Below, in pieces: positions 1 through 9,670 of a DNA stretch of 64,000 bases; the first letter of the stretch is position 1; each line of letters begins with the position of its first letter. The DNA is from Nocardioides mesophilus (GTDB lineage Bacteria > Actinomycetota > Actinomycetes > Propionibacteriales > Nocardioidaceae): positions 2,880,501 through 2,944,500 of the forward strand of contig NZ_CP060713.1 in NCBI RefSeq assembly GCF_014395785.1, read 5' to 3'. The notes under the pieces were generated by a model. That model saw only the letters and a list, made by a program, of their open reading frames with translations, did no database searches and was not told the origin of the DNA. The position numbers were made by a program, and so were the translations under genes.

Positions 1-77
1 TACACCTCGTGGCCTATGGCCCACGGAGCGTATGACGTCCCGCGGGGCGCCGCACGCAGCGGGGCGGCAGCGGCGGG

Positions 78-1793
78 TCAGGCCTTCTCGGCGGACCGGA
101 CCCGGAGGCCCGACAGCGGGATCGTGGTCTGCCCGGCCGGCTCGGCGAAGAAGTCGTTGCCCTTGTCGTCCACGACGATGAACGCCGGGAAGTCCTCGAC
201 CTCGATCTTCCAGACGGCCTCCATGCCGAGCTCGGGGTACTCCAGCACCTCGACCGACTTGATGCAGTCCTGCGCCAGCCGCGCCGCGGGGCCGCCGATC
301 GAGCCGAGGTAGAACCCGCCGTGCGCCTTGCAGGCGTTGGTGACCTGCACCGACCGGTTCCCCTTGGCCAGCATCAGCAGCGAACCGCCGGCGGCCTGGA
401 ACTGCTCCACGTAGGAGTCCATCCGGCCGGCTGTGGTGGGCCCGAACGAGCCGGAGGCGTAGCCCTCGGGGGTCTTGGCCGGGCCGGCGTAGTAGACCGC
501 ATGGTCTTTGAGGTACTGCGGCATCTCCTCGCCGGCGTCGAGCCGCTCCTTGATCTTGGCGTGCGCGAGGTCGCGCGCCACCACCAACGGGCCGGTCAGC
601 GACAGCCGCGTCTTCACCGGGTGCCCGGACAGCTGGGCGAGCACCTCCTGGATCGGGCGGTTGAGGTCGACCTGGACGACCTCGGCCTCGAGCCCGTCCG
701 CGGCGCCGCCGGACACGGTCAGCCGCTCGTGCGTGACCTCGGGCAGGAACCGGGCCGGGTCGCGGTCGAGCTCCTCGAGGAAGACGCCCTCGGCGGTGAT
801 CTTGGCCAGCGCCTGCCGGTCCGCGGAGCAGGAGACCGCGATCGCCACCGGGCAGGAGCCGCCGTGCCGCGGCAGCCGGACCACCCGGACGTCGTGGCAG
901 AAGTACTTGCCGCCGAACTGCGCACCGATCCCGAACGACTGGGTCAGCGTGAAGACCTCCTCCTCGAGGGCGAGGTCGCGGAACCCGTGGGCGCTCATCG
1001 ACCCGGAGGTCGGCAGGTCGTCGAGGTAGTGCGCGGAGGCGTACTTCGCGGTCTTCAGCGCGAACTCCGCCGAGGTGCCGCCGATGACCACCGCGAGGTG
1101 GTACGGCGGGCAGGCGGCGGTGCCGAGCGAGCGGATCTTCTCGTCGAGGAACTCGACCATCCGTGCCGGGTTCAGGATCGCCTTCGTCTCCTGGTAGAGG
1201 AAGGACTTGTTGGCCGAGCCGCCGCCCTTGGCCATGAAGAGGAACTTGTACGCCGGCTCGCCGTCCGCCGGCGTGCTGTAGAGCTCGATCTGGGCCGGCA
1301 GGTTGGTGCCGGTGTTCTGCTCCTCCCACATCGTCAGCGGGGCGAGCTGGGAGTAGCGCAGGTTGAGCCGCGTGTAGGCGTCGTACACCCCGCGGCTGAT
1401 CCACTCCGCGTCGTCGGCGCCGGTGAGCACCCGCTCGGACTTCTTGCCCATGACGATCGCCGTGCCGGTGTCCTGGCACATCGGCAGCACCCCACCGGCA
1501 GAGATGTTCGCGTTCTTGAGCAGGTCGAGGGCGACGAACCGGTCGTTGCCGCTGGACTCCGGGTCGTCGATGATCCGACGCAGCTGCGCGAGGTGGGCCG
1601 GACGCAGGTAGTGCGCGATGTCGTGCATCGCCTCGGTGGTGAGCGCCCGCAGCGTCTCCGGCTCGACCCGCAGGAAGCGCTGCCCGCCCGCCTCGAAGGT
1701 GCTGACCCCGTCGCTGGTCAGCAACCGGTACGGCGTCTGGTCCGCACCGGTCGGAAGGAGGTCCGAGTACGCGAAGTCGGGGTTCTCGCTCAT
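78..1793 (-). CDS. fumA: class I fumarate hydratase
   Basis: Iron-sulfur fumarase that interconverts fumarate and malate in the cytoplasmic TCA cycle. Cys106 (MCQDTG), Cys228 (ACPPYH) and Cys314 (GSCPV) lie where class I enzymes bind their [4Fe-4S] cluster. The large N-terminal Fe-S domain is followed by the smaller C-terminal domain ([12 protein letters not shown] region). At 571 residues it has the usual size of the single-chain form. The gene is divergent from the DUF1707 gene. Its ATG lies 8 nt after a TACGCT hexamer without a Shine-Dalgarno, so the mRNA may be leaderless. In M. tuberculosis the glpX-linked fumarase is, as I recall, the unrelated class II enzyme. Confidence 0.95.
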   Translation of the reverse strand: MSENPDFAYSDLLPTGADQTPYRLLTSDGVSTFEAGGQRFLRVEPETLRALTTEAMHDIAHYLRPAHLAQLRRIIDDPESSGNDRFVALDLLKNANISAGGVLPMCQDTGTAIVMGKKSERVLTGADDAEWISRGVYDAYTRLNLRYSQLAPLTMWEEQNTGTNLPAQIELYSTPADGEPAYKFLFMAKGGGSANKSFLYQETKAILNPARMVEFLDEKIRSLGTAACPPYHLAVVIGGTSAEFALKTAKYASAHYLDDLPTSGSMSAHGFRDLALEEEVFTLTQSFGIGAQFGGKYFCHDVRVVRLPRHGGSCPVAIAVSCSADRQALAKITAEGVFLEELDRDPARFLPEVTHERLTVSGGAADGLEAEVVQVDLNRPIQEVLAQLSGHPVKTRLSLTGPLVVARDLAHAKIKERLDAGEEMPQYLKDHAVYYAGPAKTPEGYASGSFGPTTAGRMDSYVEQFQAAGGSLLMLAKGNRSVQVTNACKAHGGFYLGSIGGPAARLAQDCIKSVEVLEYPELGMEAVWKIEVEDFPAFIVVDDKGNDFFAEPAGQTTIPLSGLRVRSAEKA

Positions 1794-1801
1794 GGCCCCG
1801 C

Positions 1802-1807
1802 AGCGTA
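1802..1807 (-). promoter_or_regulatory. -10-like hexamer of fumarase gene
   Basis: Read on the minus strand it is TACGCT, 8 nt before the ATG at 1793. No Shine-Dalgarno is visible between them, and I see no recognisable -35. Confidence 0.35.
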
Positions 1808-1818
1808 ATCCACGCGTT

Positions 1819-1824
1819 TAGGAT
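1819..1824 (+). promoter_or_regulatory. -10-like hexamer of the DUF1707 gene
   Basis: TAGGAT is followed by 6 nt and then the ATG at 1831, placing the expected transcription start at or next to the start codon. It lies only 11 bp from the opposing fumarase hexamer. Confidence 0.4.
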
Positions 1825-1830
1825 GGCGAC

Positions 1831-2511
1831 ATGGACGGACAGGCGGGGGACCCGGGTCGCGCCGCGGCAGCCTCGGGGGTCCAGCGGCAGGACGCCAGCG
1901 CGCTGCGGATCTCCGACCATGACCGGCACCAGGTGGCCGAGGTGCTGCGACAGGCCGCGGGGGAGGGGCGCATCGACCTCGACGAGCTCGACGACCGGCT
2001 CGAGGCGACGTACGCCGCGAAGACCTACGGCGACCTCGTCCCGATCACGCACGACCTCCCGGTGTCCGGGCGGCCGGCCCCCGCTCCGGTGCCTCCCCTC
2101 GACGCGCCGGAACCCGTCGCGGCCCGGCACGCCGCGTCGGTCTCGGTGATGAGCGACTGCAAGCGTCGCGGGGTCTGGGAGATGCCGGAGCGGCACACCG
2201 CCGTCGCGTTCATGGGCAGCATCACGCTCGACCTGCGGGAGGCCCGGCTGGCCGCCCGCGAGGTCACGATCGACGCCTGCGCGATCATGGGCAGCATCGA
2301 CGTGGTGGTCAACGCGCACACCCAGGTGGTCCTCGACGGCTTCGGCCTGATGGGGGAGTTCTCGGAGCAACGGCCCAAGGTCGACCCGGCGCTGGACGGC
2401 GGCTCCCCGGTCGTGCGGGTCCGCGGGCTGGCGCTGATGGGGTCCGTGCACGTGCAGCGCAAGGGCCCGGCGCGCCCGCCCTTCCTCCGCCGCGGCACGG
2501 CGTCTGAGTAG
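1831..2511 (+). CDS. DUF1707 / LiaF-like C-terminal domain protein
   Basis: 226-residue protein. Residues ~22-75 (LRISDHDRHQVAEVLRQAA..., GRIDLDELDDRLEATYAA) are a DUF1707 domain, a short helical module common in actinobacterial envelope or regulatory proteins. Residues ~125-215 repeat the pattern 'MGSI.LDLR/MGSIDVVV', resembling the beta-rich C-terminal domain of LiaF (cell-wall-active antibiotic response). No membrane segment is visible, so it is probably cytoplasmic or peripheral. It has its own short divergent promoter region and converges on the sugar ABC operon with a 9-nt gap. A role in envelope-stress sensing is inference only. Confidence 0.8.
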   Translation: MDGQAGDPGRAAAASGVQRQDASALRISDHDRHQVAEVLRQAAGEGRIDLDELDDRLEATYAAKTYGDLVPITHDLPVSGRPAPAPVPPLDAPEPVAARHAASVSVMSDCKRRGVWEMPERHTAVAFMGSITLDLREARLAAREVTIDACAIMGSIDVVVNAHTQVVLDGFGLMGEFSEQRPKVDPALDGGSPVVRVRGLALMGSVHVQRKGPARPPFLRRGTASE

Positions 2512-2520
2512 GACGACGGG

Positions 2521-3687
2521 TCACAGACCCACGGTCAGGTTCTCCTGGCTGGAAGGGTCGAAGAGGTGCATCTTCCGTGCGTCCACGAAGATGTCCGCCT
2601 CTTCGCCCTCCCGGATCCGGCTCGCGGCGTCGAGGTTCACGACCAGCTGCGGGTGCATCGCCTCCATCTCCAGCTCCTTCTCGAGCGCGGACAGCTGCTC
2701 GCGCACGTCGGCGGGGGCTTCGAAGGGGATGTAGGCGTAGGCCTCGTTGCCGAGCCACTCGGTGACGTCCACCGTGGCGCGGAACGTCGCGCCCTGGGCC
2801 AGCCGGGCGCTGTCCACGACCGCGGCGTCGTCGAAGTACTCCGGCCGGATGCCGGCGATCACCAGGTCCTTCCCCTGCACCTTCGACGCCTTCTCGGCCG
2901 GGATGGTGACCTTCCCGAACGGCAGCTCGAGCTGGTCGCCCTGGACGGTGGCCGGCAGGAAGTTCATCGGGGGAGAGCCGATGAAGCCGGCGACGAAGAG
3001 GTTGTTCGGCTGGTCGTAGAGCTCCCGCGGCGTCGCCAGCTGCTGCAGGATGCCGCGCTTGAGCACCGCGACCCGGTCGCCCAGGGTCATCGCCTCGGTC
3101 TGGTCGTGGGTCACGTAGACCGTGGTGATCCCGAGCCTGCGCTGCAGCCGGGAGATCTCGGTGCGCATCTGACCGCGCAGCTTGGCGTCCAGGTTCGACA
3201 GCGGCTCGTCGAAGAGGAACGCCTGGGCGTCGCGGACGATCGCGCGGCCCATCGCGACCCGCTGCCGCTGACCGCCGGAGAGGTTGCCGGGCTTGCGGTC
3301 CAGGTGCTCGTCGAGCTCCAGCAGGCGGCTGGCCTCCCGGACCTTGGTGTCGATCTCCTCGTCGCTGTGCTGCTTGGACAGCCGGAGCGGGAAGGCGATG
3401 TTCTCGTAGACGGTCAGGTGCGGGTAGAGCGCGTAGTTCTGGAAGACCATCGCGAGGTTGCGGTCGCGGGGGGCCTTCTCGTTCACGCGGTCGCCGCCGA
3501 TGATCATGTCGCCGGAGGTGATGTCCTCCAGGCCGACGATCATCCGCAGCAGCGTCGACTTCCCGCACCCGGACGGTCCGACCAGGATCATGAACTCGCC
3601 GTCCGCGACGTCGATGCTGACGTCGTTCACGGCCGGGAAGCCGTCGCCGTACTGCTTGACGATGTTCTTCATCTCGATGGCGGCCAT
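2521..3687 (-). CDS. sugar ABC transporter ATP-binding protein (UgpC/SugC type)
   Basis: Cytoplasmic ATPase that powers a carbohydrate importer. Walker A GPSGCGKS is at residues 38-45, the signature LSGGQ at 136-140 and Walker B FLFDEP at 157-162, followed by NLDAKLR. The C-terminal ~150 residues form the OB/TOBE-type regulatory domain of MalK/UgpC proteins; the 388-aa length fits. It is the last gene of a minus-strand operon, 4 nt after the permease at 3692-4522. Such ATPases can serve several importers, so it may be shared. Confidence 0.93.
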   Translation of the reverse strand: MAAIEMKNIVKQYGDGFPAVNDVSIDVADGEFMILVGPSGCGKSTLLRMIVGLEDITSGDMIIGGDRVNEKAPRDRNLAMVFQNYALYPHLTVYENIAFPLRLSKQHSDEEIDTKVREASRLLELDEHLDRKPGNLSGGQRQRVAMGRAIVRDAQAFLFDEPLSNLDAKLRGQMRTEISRLQRRLGITTVYVTHDQTEAMTLGDRVAVLKRGILQQLATPRELYDQPNNLFVAGFIGSPPMNFLPATVQGDQLELPFGKVTIPAEKASKVQGKDLVIAGIRPEYFDDAAVVDSARLAQGATFRATVDVTEWLGNEAYAYIPFEAPADVREQLSALEKELEMEAMHPQLVVNLDAASRIREGEEADIFVDARKMHLFDPSSQENLTVGL

Positions 3688-3691
3688 GGGG

Positions 3692-4522
3692 TCAACCCTT
3701 CACTGCGCCGGAGGTCAGTCCGGCGACGATTCGACGCTGGAACAGCAGGACGATGATGATCACCGGGATGGTGACGATCACGGACGCGGTCGCGAGCTGT
3801 GAGTACGGCGGGTTGAACGGGTCCGGTCCGACGAAGTACGACAGCTGCGCCGGGACGGTGCGGGAGGCGGTCGTGGACGTCAGCGAGATCGCCAGCACGA
3901 ACTCGTTCCAGGCGAAGAAGAACGTCAGGATCGCGGCGGTGAAGACCCCGGGGGCGGCCAGCGGCACGATCACCTTGCGGAACGCCTGCCAGGAGGTGGC
4001 GCCGTCCACCTGCGCCGCCTGCTCCATCTCCCAGGGGATCTCGCGGAAGAACGCCGACAGGGTCCAGATCGCCAGCGGAAGCGTGAACGACATGTACGGG
4101 ATGATCAGCCCCGGCCAGGTGTTGAACAGCCCGATCGAGCGCCACAGGTCGAACAGCGGACCGACCAGGGCCACGACCGGGAACATCGCGATGGCGAGGG
4201 CCAGGGAGAGCACCAGCCGCTTGCCGCGGAACTCCAGCCGGGCGATGGCATAGGCGCAGAACATCGCGAAGACCACCGCGAGCGCCGTCGAGATCAGCGC
4301 GATGCCGAACGAGTTCAGCAGCGCGTGCTGGAAGTCCGGGTTGTCGAGGATGTCCTTGTAGTTCTGGATGGTCCACGTCTTCGGCAGGAACTGCGGGCTG
4401 CCCACGGTGGTCTCCGCCACCGGCTTGAACGACAGCGAGATGATCCACACCACCGGCAACAGGCACCAGACGAGGATCAGCGCGAATCCCACCCAGGTCC
4501 CGAGCCCGCTCCTCTGCTTCAT
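3692..4522 (-). CDS. carbohydrate ABC transporter permease (MalG/SugB type)
   Basis: Inner-membrane subunit of a sugar importer, 276 residues with about six membrane segments. The first helix is LGTWVGFALILVWCLLPVV. The cytoplasmic EAA loop (EQAAQVDGATSWQAFRKV), which docks on the ATPase, is intact. I chose the ATG at 4522 because GGGGAGAG lies 4-5 nt upstream and the preceding permease ends there with a 1-nt overlap (TGATG). Confidence 0.92.
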   Translation of the reverse strand: MKQRSGLGTWVGFALILVWCLLPVVWIISLSFKPVAETTVGSPQFLPKTWTIQNYKDILDNPDFQHALLNSFGIALISTALAVVFAMFCAYAIARLEFRGKRLVLSLALAIAMFPVVALVGPLFDLWRSIGLFNTWPGLIIPYMSFTLPLAIWTLSAFFREIPWEMEQAAQVDGATSWQAFRKVIVPLAAPGVFTAAILTFFFAWNEFVLAISLTSTTASRTVPAQLSYFVGPDPFNPPYSQLATASVIVTIPVIIIVLLFQRRIVAGLTSGAVKG

Positions 4523-5460
4523 CAGCTCTCCCCTCGTGCCTGCGCCAGGTCGACCCGGAACAGCTTGACGATCCCGAACGCCAGGATCAGCACGCTCAGG
4601 AACAGCAGCACCGACAGCGCGGAGCCCATCCCGAGCTGGAACTGCTCGATCACCTGCCGGTAGGTCAGGAACGACGAGGACTCCGTCTTCTGGGCGCCCT
4701 TGGTCATCACGAAGATGTTGTCGAAGATCCGGAAGGCGTCGAGGGCGCGGAACAGGACCGCGACCATGATCGCCGCCCGCATGTTCGGCAGGATCACCTT
4801 GTAGAGCCGCTGGAACCACGTGGCGCCGTCCACCTGCGCGGCCTCCAGCATGTCCTCGGACACCTGCGAGAGCCCGGCCAGCAGCAGCAGCGACATGAAC
4901 GGGGTCGTCTTCCAGATCTCCGAGGCGATGATCGCGAACATCGCCGGCCAGTGCGACCCGAACCAGTTGGTGTCGGGGCTGATCCACGGCAACCAGCTCA
5001 GCCAGCCGTTCACGAAGCCGTTGTTGAGGCTGAAGGCGAACTGCCAGGCGAACGCGGAGACCACGGTGATGATGCCGTAGGGGATCAGGATCGAGGTCCG
5101 CATCACCCCGCGGCCGAAGATGATCTTGTGCATCACCATCGCGAACGCGAAGCCGATCACCAGCTCGACGGCGACGCTGACCACCATGATGACGACCGTG
5201 TTGAACAGGTCGTTCCAGAACAGCGAGTCGGTCAGCGCGGTGGTGTAGTTGTTGAGGCCGACGAACTCCCGCTCGCCGGGGGTCGTGAGCCGGTAGCGGA
5301 ACAGCGACAGGTAGAGCGCCTGCAGCATCGGGTAGGCGGTGACGAGCAGCATCAGGATGACCGCGGGGGCCACCAGCTTCGTCGCCAGCCGGCTCTCCGC
5401 CGCTGACCTGTCCGTGGTGCGCCGGGCGGTTACCGGCCGGGCTGCGGTTGCGGTGGTCAC
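4522..5460 (-). CDS. carbohydrate ABC transporter permease (MalF/SugA type)
   Basis: Second membrane subunit of the sugar importer, 312 residues. A polar N-terminal tail is followed by a first helix (KLVAPAVILMLLVTAYPML), a periplasmic loop, and the EAA motif EAAQVDGATWFQRLYKV. The GTG at 5460 is preferred: it overlaps the end of the binding-protein gene by GTGA and has AGGGAGA upstream. The tight coupling to the genes on both sides indicates one operon. Confidence 0.92.
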   Translation of the reverse strand: MTTATAARPVTARRTTDRSAAESRLATKLVAPAVILMLLVTAYPMLQALYLSLFRYRLTTPGEREFVGLNNYTTALTDSLFWNDLFNTVVIMVVSVAVELVIGFAFAMVMHKIIFGRGVMRTSILIPYGIITVVSAFAWQFAFSLNNGFVNGWLSWLPWISPDTNWFGSHWPAMFAIIASEIWKTTPFMSLLLLAGLSQVSEDMLEAAQVDGATWFQRLYKVILPNMRAAIMVAVLFRALDAFRIFDNIFVMTKGAQKTESSSFLTYRQVIEQFQLGMGSALSVLLFLSVLILAFGIVKLFRVDLAQARGES

Positions 5461-6755
5461 AGCAACGCGTCTCCCTTCAGGACTTGCTCGATGAACGTCG
5501 CGGACTCCTGCGGGGTCTGGTCGTTGACGCTGGTCGGGGAGTGCCAGGTGCTCAGGATCGCGCTGGAGATGTCGCCCCAGTACGGCGTCACCGAACGCGG
5601 GGCGGCCACCTGCAGGCTCTTCTGGAACAGGGCGAGCAGGTCCGGCGGGTAGAGCTTCTTCAGCGGCGGGTAGTCGTAGCCGGCTGCGCTGGCGGGCATG
5701 TTGCCGGTGAGCTCCGCGTTGATGCCCTGGTTGTCCGGGGAGGTGATGCACTCCATCGCCTTGGTGGCGAGGTCGATGTGGTTGGAGAAGCTGCTGACCC
5801 CGATCCCGATCCCGCCGTACGGCGGCCGGGCCTGCTCACCGGCCACCGTCTCGGGATACATCGCGTAGCCGATGTCCTTCGCGACGGCCGGGTCGGTCTC
5901 GTCGTAGTTGTGCCAGATGAACGTCCAGTTCACCATGAAGGCGCCCTTGGACGAGCCGAACGTGGTGCTCGCCGTGCCCTCCGTGGACACCGAGAGGTCC
6001 GCCGGCTTGGCCGAGGAGCCGGCCAGCTCCTCGATCACCTTGGCCGCGTCCTCCCCGGCAGGGGAGTTGATGGTGATCTTGGCGTCGACGCCCTTGGCGG
6101 CGTCCTGCACCAGGCTGCCGCCGGCCCCGGAGACGAGCGCGTTGATCCACACCACGTAGCCCTCGTACCGGTTGGCCTGGACGGCGACCGTGCCGCCGTT
6201 CTGGGAGGCGACCTTGATCAGCTGGTCCCAGGTCACCGGCTTGCTCATGTCGATCCCGGCCTTGTCCACGAACGACTTGCGGTACCAGAGCACCTGGGTG
6301 TTGGACCAGAACGGGGCCACGACGAGCTTGCCCTTCCAGGTCGCCGCGGCGATCGCGCTCTTGAACGACTGGCTCTTCAGCTTCGCCGCGAAGCGGTCGG
6401 CGATCGGCGCGAGGTAGCCGGCGTTCGCGAACTCGGCGGTGTACGGCGGGTCGATGCTCATCAGGTCGATGCTGCTGTCGGAGGCGGCGAGCCGGCGGGC
6501 CAGCTGGATCCGCTGCTGGGTCGCGTCCGTGGGCAGCACCTGCGTGGCGATCGTGTACTGGTCGGTGCTGCACTTCTTGGCCACCGCGTCCTGGCCGCCG
6601 GTGTCCGGGTTGATGTACCAGTTGAGCGTGGGCTTTGCCGAGCTGCTGCCGCCACAGGCGGCCAGCAACGCGGCCATCAGGGCGAGGATCGCGGCGACCG
6701 CGAGCTGCTTGCGCTGCGATCTCGTCGCCACCGGGCGTCCGAGAAGTCGAGCCAT
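5457..6755 (-). CDS. extracellular sugar-binding lipoprotein of ABC importer
   Basis: Family 1 solute-binding protein, 432 residues. It has a type II signal peptide with a basic start, a hydrophobic stretch (AVAAILALMAALLAAC), and a lipobox ending at Cys34, so it should be lipid-anchored outside the membrane and deliver substrate to the two permeases. The start at 6755 follows GGAGG with 6 nt spacing. The order binding protein, permease, permease, ATPase matches mycobacterial LpqY-SugABC (trehalose uptake), but the substrate cannot be fixed from the sequence; an alpha-glucoside is a reasonable guess. Confidence 0.9.
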   Translation of the reverse strand: MARLLGRPVATRSQRKQLAVAAILALMAALLAACGGSSSAKPTLNWYINPDTGGQDAVAKKCSTDQYTIATQVLPTDATQQRIQLARRLAASDSSIDLMSIDPPYTAEFANAGYLAPIADRFAAKLKSQSFKSAIAAATWKGKLVVAPFWSNTQVLWYRKSFVDKAGIDMSKPVTWDQLIKVASQNGGTVAVQANRYEGYVVWINALVSGAGGSLVQDAAKGVDAKITINSPAGEDAAKVIEELAGSSAKPADLSVSTEGTASTTFGSSKGAFMVNWTFIWHNYDETDPAVAKDIGYAMYPETVAGEQARPPYGGIGIGVSSFSNHIDLATKAMECITSPDNQGINAELTGNMPASAAGYDYPPLKKLYPPDLLALFQKSLQVAAPRSVTPYWGDISSAILSTWHSPTSVNDQTPQESATFIEQVLKGDALL

Positions 6756-7005
6756 CTTGGCCTCCAACGGGGACCTTGCTGCCAGACGTGACCCACTGAG
6801 GCAAAGCCAACACTGAGGGTTCCTCCGCTGGCAACCGGTCCGAAGCTCCTGCACCAGCTCGAAACGGGCGATCGCGTGGACCGACTTGGCGAACCTGAGC
6901 CGGACGGAGGGCGCATACCGGTGATGTCGCCGTCCGCCGCCCGGAACCGGGGCGCCGTTCGGGCTTCGCATCCCGCGCCCTTCGGGCATGCGGTATGACT
7001 GAGGC
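6756..7005. other. divergent regulatory region, sugar operon / WS-DGAT
   Basis: 250 bp between two divergent genes, so promoters in both directions are expected. The octamer CACTGAGG occurs twice about 17 bp apart near 6797-6825. No clear LacI-type palindrome is visible. A TATGAC hexamer at 6994-6999 lies 6 nt before the WS/DGAT ATG, a possible -10 for a leaderless transcript, although its last base deviates from TANNNT. Confidence 0.3.
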
Positions 7006-8475
7006 ATGGAACAGCTGAGCGCCCTGGACGCGCAGTTCCTGATGGTCGAGTCACCGACCACCACCGGCCACGTCGGCAGCCTGGTGCTGCTCGACCCGGT
7101 GCGTGACGGCGACGGACCCGGGGACGACTGGGGCCTGGAGATGGTGCGCGACGTCCTGGAGGCCCGGATCCACCTGGCGCCTCCGCTGCGCCGGCGGCTG
7201 GTCGAGGTGCCGCTGGGCCTGGGCCGGCCCTACTGGACCGAGGACCCGCACTTCGACATCGAGTTCCACCTGCGCGAGCTGGCGCTGCCGGCGCCCGGCT
7301 CCCGGGAGCAGCTCGCCGAGCAGGTGGCCCGGATCCACGCCCGTCCGCTGGACCGGTCGCGCCCGCTGTGGGAGGCCTACGTCATCACGGGGCTCGAGGG
7401 CGGCGGCGGCGCCTACTACACCAAGATCCACCACTCGGCCATCGACGGAGTCTCCGGCGCCGAGATCCTCGAGGTGGTGATGGACATCGACCCCGAGCCG
7501 CGGCCGGTCGAGCCCGAGCCGATCCCGGACGGCACCCGGATCCCCTCCACGCTCAGCCTGCTCCGCACCGGCGTCCGGTCGCTGGCGTTCAGCCCGCTCG
7601 AGCTGCTCCGCACGGTGCCGCGGTCGCTGACCTACCTCGACCAGGTGCCGGGGGCCGCGAACGTGCCCGGGGTCAGCCTGGTCAGCTCGGTCGCGGGGCG
7701 GGTCGGCCGGCTGGTGGGCCAGCACCCGCCTGAGGGGCACGGCCACAACCTCCGGGTGCCGCGTACGCCGCTGAACGGGCCGATCACCGCGCACCGCAGG
7801 TTCGCCTTCGGGTCGGTGCCGCTGGCCGACGTCAAGCGGGTCAAGGACGCCTTCGGGATGACGGTCAACGACGTGGTGATGACGCTGACCACCTCAGCGC
7901 TGCGGCGGTGGCTGCTCGACCACGACTCGCTTCCCAGCGCGCCCCTGGTCGCGGCCGTCCCGGTCTCGGTGCGCACCGAGGACCAGCAGGGTGCACTGGG
8001 CAACCAGGTCTCGGTGATGGTGGCCGTGATGCCGACCCACATCGCCGACCCGGTCGCCCGCGCGGAGGCGATGCGCGCCTCGATGACGGAGGCGAAGAAG
8101 AACTTCAACGCGGTGCCTGCCTCGCTGCTGCAGGACCTGTCCACGGCGATTCCGACCGCGCTGTCGGGGCTGGCCGCGCGGGCGCTGTTCCACCTCGCCA
8201 CCCTGCCGGGGCTGCCGTTCAACCTGTTCGTCAGCAACGTCCCGGGCCCGCAGTTGCCGTTGTACATCGCCGGCGCCCGGGTCAAGGGGATCTACCCGAT
8301 CTCCGCGGTCACCGACATGACCGGCGGGCTGAACATCACGCTCTTCTCCTACGACGGACACCTCGACTTCGGGCTGATCGCCTGCCGGGAGATGGTGCCG
8401 GACGTGTGGAACCTGGTCGGCTACCTCTCCGACGCGCTGGAGGAGCTGCTGGTCGCGATCCCGGACCAGGACTGA
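7006..8475 (+). CDS. wax ester synthase/diacylglycerol acyltransferase (WS/DGAT)
   Basis: Acyl-CoA-dependent acyltransferase that makes triacylglycerol and/or wax esters. The catalytic HHxxxDG motif is present as HHSAIDG at residues 142-148, and the N-terminal acceptor-site region begins MEQLSALDAQFL. The C-terminal WS/DGAT domain contains 'LFVSNVPGP' and 'NLVGYLSDAL'. At 489 residues it has normal length. The protein is expected to be membrane-associated by amphipathic surfaces rather than by transmembrane helices. It converges with an alpha/beta hydrolase, with a 22-nt gap. A lipid-storage role is known for the family; the precise acceptor is not predictable. Confidence 0.93.
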   Translation: MEQLSALDAQFLMVESPTTTGHVGSLVLLDPVRDGDGPGDDWGLEMVRDVLEARIHLAPPLRRRLVEVPLGLGRPYWTEDPHFDIEFHLRELALPAPGSREQLAEQVARIHARPLDRSRPLWEAYVITGLEGGGGAYYTKIHHSAIDGVSGAEILEVVMDIDPEPRPVEPEPIPDGTRIPSTLSLLRTGVRSLAFSPLELLRTVPRSLTYLDQVPGAANVPGVSLVSSVAGRVGRLVGQHPPEGHGHNLRVPRTPLNGPITAHRRFAFGSVPLADVKRVKDAFGMTVNDVVMTLTTSALRRWLLDHDSLPSAPLVAAVPVSVRTEDQQGALGNQVSVMVAVMPTHIADPVARAEAMRASMTEAKKNFNAVPASLLQDLSTAIPTALSGLAARALFHLATLPGLPFNLFVSNVPGPQLPLYIAGARVKGIYPISAVTDMTGGLNITLFSYDGHLDFGLIACREMVPDVWNLVGYLSDALEELLVAIPDQD

Positions 8476-8503
8476 TCGGGGAGACCTCGCGGTCGGATCA
8501 GTC
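8470..8503. terminator. possible bidirectional terminator between convergent genes
   Basis: GACTGATC (8470-8477) and GATCAGTC (8496-8503) form an 8-bp inverted repeat with an 18-nt loop. It includes the stop codons of both convergent genes. There is no T-tract. Confidence 0.3.
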
Positions 8504-9448
8504 GCGGGGCTCCGAGTGCTCGCCGGCGCGGCGGGCGTTGCGCACGATCGCCTCCACGAAGGTCCGGTGCAGCTCGGCGGGCACGTCGTGACCCATCCCC
8601 GGGACCAGCAGCAGCTCGGCGCCGGGGACCGACTGCGCCGTTGCGCGGCCCCCGGAGACGTGCACCATCCGGTCGTCGAGGCCGTGGATCACCAGCGTCG
8701 GCACCTTCACCTCACGCAGGCTCCGGCTGCGGTCCGGCTGGGCGAGGATGGCGACCATCTGCCGGGCGACGCCGGACGCGCTGACCCCGCGGTCCCAGGT
8801 CTCGGCCGCCCGCGCCTGCACCTCCTCGACCGTGTCGGGGTAGAGCGGTGACCCGATCACCCGCCAGAGGCGGGCGGAGGACTCGACGTACGCCGCCTTG
8901 CCGTTGGCGCGTCGGGCGAGCAGCAACGGCATCAGCCGGGGGTCCTGCCAGCCGACCGTGCGCCGGCCGGTGGTGGACATGATGGAGGTCAGCGACAGCA
9001 CCCGCTCGGGACGGTGCAGCGCCATCGTCTGCGCGATCATGCCGCCCATCGAGATGCCGACGACGTGGCCGGCCGCGTGACCGAGGTGGTCCAGCAGCGC
9101 GAAGCCGTCCTCGGCCATGTCGGTCAGGGTGTACGGCGGCGGGCCGCCGCGGCCCATGAACGCCCGCACGATGCCCGAGCGGGTGATCCGGCCACGGACC
9201 CGGCTCGACCGGCCGGTGTCGCGGTTGTCGTAGCGGATCACGTGGAAGCCGTGCTCGGCCAGCATCGAGCAGAAGTCGGGGTCCCACCACGTCATCGGAC
9301 CACCGAGTCCCATGACCAGCAGGATCGGCTCGTCCGCGGGGTCGCCGAAGGTCTGGTAGCACAGCTCGATGCCGTCGGCGACCGTGACGAACCGCTCCGG
9401 GGACGGGCCGGTGGGCCGGGTGGACGGGTCTTCGGTGGCGCTCGACAT
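8498..9448 (-). CDS. alpha/beta fold hydrolase (RdmC-like)
   Basis: 316-residue serine hydrolase. The nucleophile elbow GISMGG places the catalytic serine at residue 133. The acid is probably in 'HGLDDRMVH' and the histidine in 'GMGHDVP' near the C-terminus. The N-terminal 'YQTFGDP...LLVMGLGGPMTWW' and 'RYDNRDTGRSS' are typical of the aclacinomycin-methylesterase-like branch, whose substrates are mostly unknown. AGGAGAGG lies upstream of the ATG. It is a stand-alone minus-strand gene divergent from a lipase-like gene. Confidence 0.9.
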   Translation of the reverse strand: MSSATEDPSTRPTGPSPERFVTVADGIELCYQTFGDPADEPILLVMGLGGPMTWWDPDFCSMLAEHGFHVIRYDNRDTGRSSRVRGRITRSGIVRAFMGRGGPPPYTLTDMAEDGFALLDHLGHAAGHVVGISMGGMIAQTMALHRPERVLSLTSIMSTTGRRTVGWQDPRLMPLLLARRANGKAAYVESSARLWRVIGSPLYPDTVEEVQARAAETWDRGVSASGVARQMVAILAQPDRSRSLREVKVPTLVIHGLDDRMVHVSGGRATAQSVPGAELLLVPGMGHDVPAELHRTFVEAIVRNARRAGEHSEPRD

Positions 9449-9658
9449 CGTGGCGCGGAACCTCTCCTCGGCGGCAGGTTACCGGTGAGTTTACGCCGCG
9501 CGGGACGCCCGGTGGCAGCGGCCCTGGGTCAGCGGTCCGGTGCCGCGGCCGGACCGGGCTGGACCAGTCCTAGGGTCTTCCGGCCCCATCCAGCCGCCAT
9601 TTCGGACGGACGAGATCACGATTGGGTGTTCAGAAGATTGAAAGTGGTCGGATGTGGT

Positions 9659-9664
9659 TACCGT
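9659..9664 (+). promoter_or_regulatory. -10-like hexamer, probable leaderless start
   Basis: TACCGT is 6 nt before the ATG at 9671. A TTGAAA at 9638-9643 lies 15 bp upstream and could act as a -35, though the spacing is short. No Shine-Dalgarno is present, which agrees with leaderless translation. Confidence 0.4.
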
Positions 9665-9670
9665 CACATC